The notes beneath the pieces were generated by a model. It saw only the letters and a list, made by a program, of their open reading frames with translations, searched no databases and was not told the origin of the DNA. Positions 44,650 through 55,540 of a stretch of DNA of 64,000 nucleotides are shown one piece after another; the first letter of the stretch is position 1; each line of letters opens with the position of its first letter. Made by a program: the position numbers and the translations under genes. This DNA comes from Stichopus chloronotus (lineage: Eukaryota; Echinodermata; Holothuroidea; Aspidochirotida; Stichopodidae), in NCBI GenBank assembly GCA_021234535.1, contig CM037839.1, positions 11,905,419-11,969,418 on the forward strand, in the 5' to 3' direction.

Positions 44650-44970
44650 AACAAGAAGGTTCCATCCGTCTAGCAGGACATAATAACACAGCAGGTCGTG
44701 TTGAGGTGTATCTCAACGGAGAATGGGGAACTGTCTGCGATGCTGCCTGGGGTCTTACCGATGCAGAGATTGTCTGTCAGCAACTCGGATTCAGTGGAGC
44801 CATTTCTGCTCGTTTGTACGCAACTTTCGGTCCTGGAGAGGGTAGCATTCACATGGATCAAGTAGCCTGCACTGGGGCAGAGACAAGACTGATTGATTGT
44901 GTCTATGATTCTGACACCTCAGATTGTTCTCATGTGGAAGATGCTGGAGTAGTTTGCTCTGACGTTCCAG
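44650..44970 (+). CDS. SRCR domain exon 18
   Basis: Acceptor ATTCTTTTTGTAG, donor TTCCAG|GTACAC, phase 1 both sides; first full codon 44652. Reads QEGSIRLAGHNNTAGRVEVY, EWGTVCDAAWGLTDAEIVC, FSGAISARLYATFGPGEG, SIHMDQVAC, TRLIDCVYDSDTSDC, HVEDAGVVC. Six Cys and NNT sequon. One cation-site Asp is lost (CDA for CDD) while the Glu is kept. The flanking intron after the donor resembles that after exon 19, so these two exons look like a duplication pair. Confidence 0.96.
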
Positions 44971-47827
44971 GTACACATAATATTACCTTTTTTTTCTTAT
45001 TATCTTATCATTGCTGTGTGGCAGCTGTATACTCTACCAGGGGTGCAATAACTAAACTAGGACTGTTATATGTCAGGAGCTTTTAAGTTCCAAGTTAAAG
45101 TAGTATTTTGCATCCAGTGCTGAGAGTTTATGAGTGGTAATGACTGTAGAATATTAAATCTATTGACAAGTTTTTCTGCCAGTTCCTGTCTGAAATGGTA
45201 AAATAAAATTGAAAAAAGGACACCTTTGTAATTTGCATTATTTCAAGTTTTCACAGCAAGCTAATAACTCAACAGCTATCTCTGTTCCAGGTTAATGTCA
45301 AAACAGCTGAATCATAGCTCAGCTGAATCACAAATCAATCATAGCAGAATATGTTTGTGAGTATTAAGGGTACACTGCATTTACTGCTTTTTCTCTGGGA
45401 ATTTCTTCTTTACCCTGCTTGGGAACCAAACAAAGCAAATGATGTAATAATTTGTCCCTCTCTTACAACCAAGGTGACACCACAAAATGCAGGACAGAGA
45501 ATTCTGATGATTGGTGTCTGAATGAATACTGTCACTGACATTGTTAGGAATGTGAAAAGCCTTCAATGATTGATTGCTATGGATGGGAAGAACACTTTTG
45601 TTCTTGGTGGAGGTCCAAGGTCAGCTGAGGTCACCAGAGGTAAAAAACTAAAAACCTTGCACATGCAATATTTCCAGATAAAAATGATGGATACTCTTCA
45701 TACTCAGTATGTAGGTTTGTTATATTGAGAAAGAATGTCATTTTTGGTGGAGGTCAAAGGTTATCTGGGTCACCAAAGGTCAAATACTAAAAACATTGTG
45801 CACACAATATCTTAACTAGGAATGATGGATAGTTGTCTTACTTTGTATGTGGGTTTGTCACAATAAGAGGATGAACCCTATTGTTTTTGGTGGGGTCAAA
45901 GGTCATCTGGGGTCACCAGAATTCAAATACTGAAAACATTGGGCACACAATATCTCAAGTTAGGAATGATGAATACTTTTCATACATGGTGTATTGGCTT
46001 TAATATGGTAGTGAGAGGAAGAATCCTATTGTTTTTGTTGGCGGTCAAAGGTCATTTGGGGTCAATGGGTCAAATACTGAAAATCTTGCACAGATGATAT
46101 TTCATGAAGGGAAGTTTGCATAAATTGTTCGATATTTTGGTGTACTTTACAAGCAGCCTCTTGTTTGTGGTTGAAGTCAAAGGTCATTGGATCATCATGG
46201 GTCAAAGAGTGAAAACATTGTAAACACAATACCTCAGTATAGTGAAGCTTGCACAGGTGTCATATTTGGTATGAAGGTGTACCTTTTTGAGTACCAGAAG
46301 GTTCTTGATGTGTTGAAGGTCATGTGTGATCAAATAGCAGAAACCATGTAAATGATATTTCATGAATGGAACATTTGATACATTTCTTATTTGAAAATTT
46401 CAATGTACATTATCAAGGACAAGAAGCCTGTTGTTTTTGGTTGAAACAAAAGGTCATTTGCTGTCAAAAGGGATCAAATACTGAAAAGATTGTAGACATG
46501 ATATCTCAAAAGGTAAACTTGGACAGATCCCATATGTGGTGAGTAGGTGAATGCTTTTAAGTGTGAATTGGCTACTGTTTATGGCAGAGGTCTAAGGCCC
46601 TGTGGGGTCAACAGCTAGGGATCAAATAATGAAAACCTTGTAAATGTGTTATCACAAGAAGGGAAGCTTGTCCATGTGTCATATTTGGTACAAAGATTAT
46701 GTAGATGAAGTGGTGAGTGCAATATTGGTTGCAAATGCATACTGTAGATTATATTTGGTGGCTCATGCCATGTAGCTCAAACAAGAGTCAATCATTTAAC
46801 ACTATTTGCTCATCAAATCTGAAGACAGGAACCTTGGCCATATCTCTCATTTAGTATGTCGGTGGCATCATGCATGTTGCTTTATGTTAGGCTTACCTGT
46901 CATGCAATCATCATCTTAAGGTGGCAAATGTCATTGTGTACTATATATGGTTGTAGTTACATTGCAATTTACATACAATAAATTACGGAAACATTTTTGA
47001 CCGAGCATGTTGCACCTCATTAGCTCGTGCTACATGTCAGATTCAAAGCACTCATAATTGAATCATCGAAACCACAATGCCTTTGGGCTTTCTGGTGTAA
47101 GAAAGAAGTATCTTCCACAAGTAAGTTGCAAACAGATGAATGTATGTATCCATTTGTAAAATGTAGACTATCTCTGTTCTTTAGCAGTAAGACAAAATAA
47201 TGTTTCTCTAACCCCTTTCCATAATTTGTCCACTTGATGAACATACAGGGCAAACGGACACAACTGATGTCTGGTTGTAATATAGACTTCTCAGTGTATG
47301 AGGAATTGTAGGTGTGTCCTGGAGAGGTGGAAACTTTGCTTAGTGCATGCTGTATTTTTCAAAGCAACTTACTGCATTAAGTTCCCTTTCAGGTATCATT
47401 TAACACAGTGACCTCTTCTGTCAGTTGGTACAATTGTTGGTTGTCATTTGGCAGTATTCACCTTTCAATATTGCAAATTTAGCTGTGAAAATACTTTGCT
47501 GTGATGATTGTTTTATTCGATTAGGTAGGCTCAGTCGAGGTTGTTATGCCTGTGACAAATAGCATGTGAGGGTGTGAGAAGCACGAAATATGTATGACAC
47601 ACACAAAATGTGTGTGCATTGTCTGGTATTGTCTGGTAATGGCTAACAAAAGGATAAAGTGCATTGAAAACATCAAAAAAAAGAAAATTGTACAGAGAAC
47701 ATTCTTAACATCTAATCCCTGCTTTTATGTTAGGCAACATAATACCTACCTTCTCTAAATCTATTTTTACCAAATTGTGTAATGGTCACTTGTTCAAACG
47801 TTTCTTTGCATGCATCCCTTTCCACAG
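44971..47827 (+). other. intron 19
   Basis: A second GGTCA tandem array occupies about 45590-46690. The remaining parts show no exon and no other recognisable element. Confidence 0.75.
45590..46690 (+). repeat. GGTCA tandem array 2 (about 140-nt monomer)
   Basis: At least seven monomers of the same type as in intron 18. The GGTCAAAGGTCAT word or a close variant falls near 45608, 45748, 45892, 46041, 46175, 46312 and 46450, spacing 134-149 nt. Later monomers shift to the subtype with TATCTCAAGAAGGGAAGCTT. Confidence 0.85.
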
Positions 47828-48142
47828 ATCAAGAAGGTTCCATCCGCCTAAAAGGAGGTGATGAAGCATCTGGTCGTGTTCAGGTGTATCTAAATGGTGA
47901 ATGGGGAACTGTCTGTGATGATGATTGGGATCTGACTGATGCTGAGGTTGTCTGTCAGCAGCTTGGCTTCACTGGAGCTGTTTCTGCTCCACAAAGCGCT
48001 ACTTTCGGTCAAGGAGAGGGCAGCATTCTAATGGATGATGTCGCATGCACCGGGACAGAGTCTAGACTTATTGATTGCGCCTATGACTCTCTCACCTTGG
48101 GTTGTCTTCACTCTGAAGATGCTGGAGTAGTTTGCGTACCAG
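47828..48142 (+). CDS. SRCR domain exon 19
   Basis: Acceptor CATCCCTTTCCACAG, donor ACCAG|GTATAC, phase 1 both sides; first full codon 47830. Reads QEGSIRLKGGDEASGRVQVY, EWGTVCDDDWDLTDAEVVC, FTGAVSAPQSATFGQGEG, SILMDDVACTGTESRLIDC, LTLGCLHSEDAGVVC. Six Cys, cation site intact. The first-loop sequon is lost (GDEASG) and GRVEV is GRVQV. The shortest SRCR exon here; its linker after the last Cys is just VPG. Confidence 0.96.
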
Positions 48143-50852
48143 GTATACATAATTGATGTTGTTTGTCGTTCTATATCAGTACTGCGTGGTAGCTGTACAC
48201 GCTACATTAATGTGTGCTATAACTGAGGTGGTAATACTTTACTGAAATAGTATTGCAATAGGTCAGGAGCTTTGCTTTTACTCCCCAAAGTCTAGAAAAA
48301 AAATGGTTCAGTCCCAGGATATCCTAAAATCAACTCAACCATGTACTCCCTTGATTTTTTTAAGGTGTGTATTTTTTGGCATAAGCAACTCTCTGATGTT
48401 GGGAGCATGTTTTGATCGTCACAAATACCTTCAGTTTATCTTACACCCTTTAAAACTATCATTTGATCTGATTAGATTGAGATTAGTTTCAAAGTTTAGA
48501 ATAAATATACAAGGTGAAAATCAATTTATTTTTTTTTAGTTTCCAAGTCAATGGAACTGTCGACCTAAGGTGCTATCTGTACAGAAAGTTGTAAAAGGGA
48601 GAGTCGCATGAGAGTTTCACATTAGTACCTTCTTTGGAACTATACATTGGGTAAATAAGCCGAACTCTGCTCCTCATGTGGTTGGAAATCATTCAAATAA
48701 AGAGGCAATTGTCTGCTTATTCACCCAATGGTCGCTTCATTTCATATTTCACAGATGATCAGGTAAATGCTCGGAGTGTGTAGTATTCCGATACTCAGGT
48801 TGTTACCAGTATTACCATGACCGGGTCTACCCGGTGCCAATTTAAAGTTTTCAGTAATTATTACTGGTACTAGCTGGTACCAACTTAATTTATCGAAACT
48901 GGTGCCATTATAAGAAAAAATTTCCGTGAACTGTGCTGTTAAGTATAAGATTTCTAATATCTCAAAATTGTCTAAAAATATGATACTGCCAACAAGTCCT
49001 AAAAAATCCTGAAAGACATTATTTTGTTGTAGCCTACAACCATTCTGTGAGCCTAACACAAATAACGTCAGTTAAAAAATCTAAACATTAGGTGATCTTT
49101 TACATGAAACTTGAAGACTCAATGTAAACAAAATTGGTCTACAGGATATAACATGTACTTCATGCTTTCAAAAATGCAAAACACCTGTTCATGGTTGTAA
49201 TACATGTATCAAAAAGATCCCTGGTATGCATCCAACAAATGTTTTTTGGATCGAACAGTCTAGAATTTATTTGGTTAGGTGCACGATATTAAAAAAATAG
49301 AAGTAACCTCACAAATAACAGTACTTCAACATCACATAGAAATAGGTAAACTAAAGCTAACTATTCACACACTTCTGATTTTTCACACAATTGGCAGCGT
49401 CTGTGTGCTGTATTAAAGGAATTCTCCACCAACAAGAAAACTTCACACAGTATATTTGATTCGTTATCATTCTATCAGTTAAACATGATGATTTTACAAG
49501 AGGAAGTTTCCTTCGATGTGAAATAACGCTTTGAAAGTTGGGTTTTAGCACAAGCCTGAAAATGTGTGATGTAGCACCGACAAATTTCATTTTTTTTTAC
49601 TCTTCATGTTTGTGGCAATTAGGTCTTTTGACAGAAAAACTTTTTAGTTCTGAAATACTTTCACGCATAAAACCAGTCTAGCTGTTATTGTGATGGATAT
49701 AAAATTTAATTACTGCTAATACTTTAAGGTTGACCAAACTGAGCCAAGGTAAGCTGTGTAATTAGCTCAAAGTTATTTCTATGCTTTATGCATTGGTACC
49801 AGTTCAATATCATTAACAGAGCAACATTATTTAAGTCAACTAATCCTTAAACAATTAGGTAACTCCGAACAATGCTTTGAAAGGTAGGTCTGTGTCACTC
49901 CCTGGTGAAACTAAGGTTTTATCACCAAATAAGAGATCAGAACATTACTGCAACCCACAGCTTGAGATAAAAATCAACAGCAATGTTCAATCTAGATTTG
50001 TCGGTACTACGTTACAGCGGATTGATTTCTAGCATCAGGTTTGTACCTCGAATATTTACTAAAATAATTCATTCTCGGAATTCTTTGAGATATTTCCTGA
50101 AAATGAGACCTATGACTTGCCTCCAATAATGTTTGCATCTTTTTTAAGAGACATGAGAAGCATGTCGGAGAATTCCTTTAAGGGCAAAACAGTCCTGCTC
50201 CACCCCATGCCTGTGTACTCAATCTGCTTTTACTTGTTGCTCCAAGCCCGAGGTCATTCTGGTGTATTTACATCTATGGCTTTTGTAGTTTCGGTGACAG
50301 GTAAGATTCAATAGCGCCTCTCTACGACAGGCCTGTGAAGAGTGCCAGAACTTTATCAAATTAATGTACAATCACAAATGGCCAGTATCCTTTGCCAAAA
50401 AAATCACCCTGGCGTGAACATTTGCTGCACATGCACTGCAAATTGGCAATGGAAATGAGCTCTGCATAAGAAATAAGGCCACGTTTAACAATTTGAATAA
50501 TTTTTCCTCGACCTTCGCTAAAGATTAAAGGTGGATGGGTGATTTTGGATACATGTTTGATTGGATCAATTCATGACGTGTTTTCAAGGTTAACATTTTA
50601 GAAATGCACGTGTGCTGTACTGGAAAACTGTACCGGTACTAGTACCAATACAGGTACTGAGATGGGTAAAAGTACTGACCGGTTCTTACTGGTACTGCCC
50701 AACCCTAGTGAATAGTCTCTACCTTTTGATAACAACATCCTCAATTCTTTGTTCTACAATATCTGCTTTCTCATTATAATTTTCCGTCTGAATCACAGAA
50801 TTTCCTCTTTATTCAAACTTTGTTTTGTAAGCATCCCTCATCATTTTCATAG
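48143..50852 (+). other. intron 20
   Basis: The first 100 nt resemble the start of intron 19. A possible hAT-like element spans about 48796-50706. No exon. Confidence 0.65.
48796..50706. mobile_element. possible degenerate hAT-like element
   Basis: The right end (minus strand) reads AGGGTTGGGCAGTACCAGTA followed by AGAACCGGTCAGTAC, close to typical hAT termini. The left end reads CAGGTTGTTACCAGTATTAC then CATGACCGGGTC, which could be the matching inverted terminus in decayed form. No transposase-like frame was seen between them and no clean 8-bp target duplication was found, so it would be a non-autonomous or decayed copy. The pairing of the two ends is a judgement by eye. Confidence 0.35.
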
Positions 50853-51173
50853 GCCAAGATGACACTGTTCGTCTAGCAGGAGGTAATGAGACAGCTGGTC
50901 GTGTCGAGGTCTACATTAACGGAATATGGGGGACCGTCTGTGATGATTTGTGGGATCTTAGCGATGCTGAGGTCGTTTGTCGTCAACTCGGCTTCTCTTC
51001 GGCAGCGTCAGCTCTCAGCTCCGCCTTTTTTGGTCGAGGGGAGGAGACCATTCTCATGGATGATGTACAATGTGCAGGAAATGAAGCAAGCCTTACTGAC
51101 TGTGACTATGATGCTGACACCTCAGATTGTTCCCATGGGGAGGATGTTGGAGTTGTTTGTGTTCCTGATTCAG
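50853..51173 (+). CDS. SRCR domain exon 20
   Basis: Acceptor TCATTTTCATAG, donor TTCAG|GTAATG, phase 1 both sides; first full codon 50855. Reads QDDTVRLAGGNETAGRVEVY, IWGTVCDDLWDLSDAEVVC, FSSAASALSSAFFGRGEE, TILMDDVQCAGNEASLTDC, DADTSDCSHGEDVGVVC. Six Cys, NET sequon, cation site intact. The usual GEGSIHL turn is GEETILM. Last SRCR before the hevein-like exon. Confidence 0.96.
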
Positions 51174-53957
51174 GTAATGATATATACCAGTTTAAGGGGA
51201 GAATTCATATTTATTGCATTCTTGTGTCTGTAGAATTGTTTCTGTATCTTGTCATCCTGGTGATGTTATACCAGGATATGGTACAGCTGCTTTGTATGAT
51301 TCTACTCTTTCGGTATTGAACATTTTCAAAATCTTTGAATTGTACTTCCTGTCTGAATAGCTGCATTTTCACGAGACAATGTTCCTTGAAGAATGGATCA
51401 TGTTACCATTCGCTAAGGGAGAGAAAGTAGATAGCAACAAGTAATTTACCTTGTCTGTAACAGTGTCACTGTATTGTTCTACAATAAACAGTTTCAAACC
51501 ATTCAAAAACAAAATCAAACATGAGTGACATGAGTGAAATTTGTGGGTCTTGCTCACCTAGGGCTGTAGATCTGATCCACCGTGACGTAACCTCGGCCTG
51601 CACATGACAACTTTGTGAAGATTTCAGTGAAAAAAATAATGAAACAAGAGGGAAATCCACTGAGTTGCATGTCTCATCTCTATTGTCTTCCATTACCATT
51701 GGCTCATTCACACTCCAGCATGTCACATTACGGTTGAGCCTAATCATACACGTTGCTGTACATACACAGCCAGCTAGACGTGCACACGGCACGCCTGGCT
51801 GTGCCAATTAAAAGGACGTGCTAGTGATGTGCATACGTGTACGTGTGTAGAAGTTGCATAAGCGTCAAAGTATCCTCATGCAGAGATTGTGTGTGAGTGT
51901 TGAAGTAATCATTGGAGTTCCTTATTTCTCGAATCACCCTGCCACCACTCTGGATGTCTAATAGTTCTAATATCTGGACGCTTAAGCGCATCATGATCAT
52001 TTGCATTATTCAGTTTCTTTTAAATTTAAATTTTGGAATGAGACACAACTTCAGACTGTAGGTCACTGACCTACCAGCTTTGACCCTCATCACAATTGTG
52101 GTCTAGGAAGAGTTGCAGATGGAACTCTTTGGATGTCAAATTTGACCTCTGACCTCTGCACTTGACTTATGTCCTCGAACACATACAAACATGATTTTTA
52201 GGTGAAATAATTGAAGGTCCCCTGAAAATAACAATTCTGAACTAAGAAATACATCGAAAATAGGATTTCCACATGACCTTTGACCTCAGATGTAAAATTT
52301 TGATCATCATCAGCTTTTTAGTCTAGGAGTAGTTGCAGATGCAAACTTTTGAAATCAGAACTTTCTGTCACATACACACACCCATACGCAGACACCCACA
52401 TATTCACGTTTTGACCCCCTACCCAAATGGGTCACCTTTAGTACCATACCAGGTTAGATCTCCTATGTTTCAAGTATCCATACGTACTGTTTTCATGGCA
52501 ACTTGCTATAGCAACTGAGAGAACCATAATTTGCTCTCACTTTAAAGCAACTACAATGTTTCATCCCGCACAAACGTGTATAGGGATGAGAGAGTAAAGT
52601 CTACCCCGCTCACTGCTTGTCAGATAAATAGAACTGTACTGCTTTAAGTACCAGTTACTGTAACATACAAATTTGTCACTTGTGAGCAGCACTATACTAC
52701 ACTCGTTTTAAAACTAAATAAGCTTCTCACAGCCTATTCAGTTGACTTCAGTTACCTATCAAGCTTGGCAGTGTCTATTTTAGTAGACTTTTGAGCTCAC
52801 TAGTGACTCAGAAAATTTTGGAAGAGAGAGGATTTTTGAGCGCGACTTGGGATTTAGGAAGAGCCCCTGCAAATAAGGTAATAGGTAATGTCTTTAGCAT
52901 GGTATTTGCTTTTAAAAAAGAAGAAAAATGATGTGATGAAATGTTTTTATGTTTAAATATTTACAGTGTGGTTTTTTTTTAAGTGTCAAGTTGAAATTTA
53001 CAAAAATAGGCATTTGCGAAAAATGATTCGGCAGTGAGATGTAAGTTAAGATGTTTTAATCCAGGTGTTTACCGGTTAACAGCAAACCTGGGGGGAAAAT
53101 AAGTCTTTGTCTTGTATGTAACATCATTGGATTGTTCCACAATAGGCTGAGTGCCCAAGCCTCACATCTGCCAGGTGTGCCTCATTGGAACCATTGCTTC
53201 TTTTTCAGCTTACCTCACCATGTAAGTTAGTACTCGGTTAAACTTGTCAGAGGACTCCTAAATTGATGTCATAATTGATCTGATATTCCATTTAGTAGAT
53301 CTTACACACCTTGGAAATGAAGAGAATATATGCTCCTCTCATCTGCATTCCTGATACCTCCATCTCTTATCTGGCGTTATCTCAACTCTAAACACAATAA
53401 GTCTTCGTTTTTTTTTTGCAGTCTGCTTTGCTTTTTTCCCTCATCGACATAGTAGTTTATGTATCCTGAAACTGAGGTTTAAAAGTACAAAGTATAGTTC
53501 TACAAAAGGTATTTTAATAGCAATGTCCTATGAAGTGGGCAAGCGTTGAAGTTGTTGATTGACTTTCCAAAAGTTTTCATCGAGAAGAGCGAGTTTCCTC
53601 TATGAGGACTTATCCGATTGATTGGAGCGTGCATGCAAGGAGGGTTGATAGGTTAATAATCCATCTGGGACTGCTTTGTCTACTCCTTATTTTAGCTATT
53701 TTCAATAAATTTTAGCAATAAACCTGTAATTCGTGACAAAATATTTCAAAACTTTTACGTAGATATGGGGGGAGTGGGATTTATCCTATCTACTTTTATC
53801 AAGGATTTTAGATGTGTAGATGAAATAGAGAGACTATATTTGCAATGATTCAGTGATCAGAATTTGCAGTCAGTAGGTTTCTGATCAAGTCTTGCAATAT
53901 TCATTTTTGTTGTCTTTGCTCATATACAATTCTGTTGAGCAGCTCTTCCTTACAGAG
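51174..53957 (+). other. intron 21
   Basis: A reverse-oriented GGTCA stretch with an internal direct repeat lies at 52050-52345. Poly-T runs occur near 52973 and 53408. No exon recognised. Confidence 0.65.
52050..52345 (-). repeat. GGTCA-type repeat, reverse, two units
   Basis: Two direct units about 225 nt apart, marked by GTCTAGGAAGAGTTGCAGAT (about 52102) and GTCTAGGAGTAGTTGCAGAT (about 52322). Between them lie TTTGACCTCTGACCTCTG and TGACCTTTGACCTCAG; positions 52274-52286 are an exact minus-strand AGGTCAAAGGTCA. Confidence 0.6.
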
Positions 53958-54113
53958 AAGACTATCATTGTGGAGAAGGCTGGTTGGCACCGAATGGAGA
54001 GGTAGCCCGGTGTGATCCTGAGGGTATCTACCCATGCTGCTCCCCTTACAAATGGTGTGGAATTACCCCGGAGCACTGTGACTGTGAAGATTGCATTGAC
54101 TACAGGAGTATTG
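53958..54113 (+). CDS. hevein-like 8-Cys domain exon
   Basis: A short exon of 52 codons. The phase-1 acceptor is the second AG of CTTACAGAG (53956-53957); the first AG would give phase 2, out of step with every other exon. Donor TATTG|GTAAGG. Eight Cys: HCGEGW, ARCDPEG, YPCCSPYKWCG, EHCDCEDC, then IDYRS. The CCSPYKWCGITPEHC core resembles the chitin-binding hevein fold (CCSxxGWCGxTxxxC), with Lys in place of the usual Gly. Such a module in a secreted protein would suggest binding to GlcNAc-type glycans. It lies between SRCR exons 20 and 21 on the same strand and in the same phase, so it is probably part of the same protein. Confidence 0.88.
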
Positions 54114-55222
54114 GTAAGGATAACATTGAATTAGTTATCTCAGGGTTATGTAAACTGTTTTTGGTGTACCTGTCCTTTGCCAGTGTAAAACACGGAATTG
54201 TCCCAGCTATCTGTATATTTGTTCCATTATCTGATCAAAAGAAAGAATTTATTAAATCTTTGCCATGTGTGTATGAATGCGATCCCATGTGAACACAGTG
54301 TTTCAAGAATGGACTGTACTGCCACAGTAGAATGACCTGTCCTTGCCATATAGTAATGGTGTAGAACATTTAACTCACAAAAGTCATTTCTGGTCAACAT
54401 TTAGTCTAAATGTTGTGAAATAAATTTATCAAATCCTCAATGAATGTTTCTATTCTGTTTTTTTTTTTCCCTTTCAGTTCTAGAGCAATAAAAGTTTAGA
54501 AGATGGTATTGTGTGGTAACTTTGTGTAAACACTGTGTAAGTTGCAGTGAGTACTCTGAACCTTTAGGGTACTTTTGTAACTGTTGGGATTGCATGCAAT
54601 ATTCTTTCAGAAGAACTACATGTTGTAGTTAGCTTTGATTGATCTTAACTCTAATGTTCTAACTCTGATAGTGTAATGGCCTTTTGACTCTTGAGGGCAT
54701 TGCATATTTTCCAAATTTGTCAAACATTTTGGGATCAAGTGTGGAGTAAGACAAATGGTTCTCAGGTATTTTTCTATTATTAAAATACTCTTTCAGCCTG
54801 AGCCAGGGGCATGTCTGAAGAACTGAATTAAAAGCAGACTAATACAGTTTCAGTTGGCAAACTTATTTGCTTGATGATGATTGAGGATGGAGTGGGGGGG
54901 GGGGGAGATTTTGGACATAAGAGGTGGTCACACTGTAAACACATGTCTTATTGAACTTTTGTTGCTTTGCCTTTGTTTAGTTAACATAATAGTATCACTT
55001 TGCATATATAGCGTAGGCTGAGTGTACCCTGCATGTTTCATAGGTTATACCATTGTTAGGTGTATGATGAATGCTAGAACTTTTGTGGGATGCAAACTGT
55101 TTTAGGTTGCTGTGTCTTTGAGACACTATTTTAAAGACGTTAGTTGAAAAGTATCACTATTACAAGGGAAAAGTTTGGGTCTGCTGACCCCAGAAAAAAA
55201 TGTATCCTTCATTTTTTTGTAG
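54114..55222 (+). other. intron 22
   Basis: Contains a 12-base G run (54894-54905) and a poly-T stretch near 54460. No exon. The acceptor is CATTTTTTTGTAG. Confidence 0.7.
54894..54905 (+). repeat. G12 homopolymer
   Basis: A run of 12 G in intron 22, preceded by GGATGGAGT. Similar to the G16 run in intron 14. Confidence 0.9.
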
Positions 55223-55540
55223 ATCAAGAAGGATCCATTCGTCTAGCAGGAGGTAATGACACATCTGGACGTGTTGAGGTGTATCTCAATGGAGAATGGG
55301 GAACTGTCTGTGATGATGAGTGGGATCTAACTGATGCTGAGGTTGTCTGTAATCAACTTGGCTTTTCTGGAGCTGTTTCTGCTCCTCTGTATGCAACGTT
55401 TGGTCAAGGAGAGGGCAGCATTCACCTGGATAATGTTGGATGCAATGGAGATGAAATCACCCTTACTGACTGTTACTATGATCCTGACACCTCAGATTGT
55501 AGCCATGGTGAAGATGCTGGAGTAGTTTGTTTATCAACAG
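55223..55540 (+). CDS. SRCR domain exon 21
   Basis: Acceptor TTCATTTTTTTGTAG, donor CAACAG|GTAGTG, phase 1 both sides; first full codon 55225. Reads QEGSIRLAGGNDTSGRVEVY, EWGTVCDDEWDLTDAEVVC, FSGAVSAPLYATFGQGEG, SIHLDNVGCNGDEITLTDC, DPDTSDCSHGEDAGVVC. Six Cys, NDT sequon, cation site intact. VCRQL is VCNQL here. From GCNGDEITLTDC to the end it is nearly the same as exon 23, while the first halves of the two differ. Confidence 0.97.

Noticed and set aside
42870..46690. Regularly spaced repeats as a CRISPR array
   Set aside because: Monomers of about 140 nt are degenerate over their whole length, with no identical short repeats or unique spacers, and the genome is clearly an animal's.
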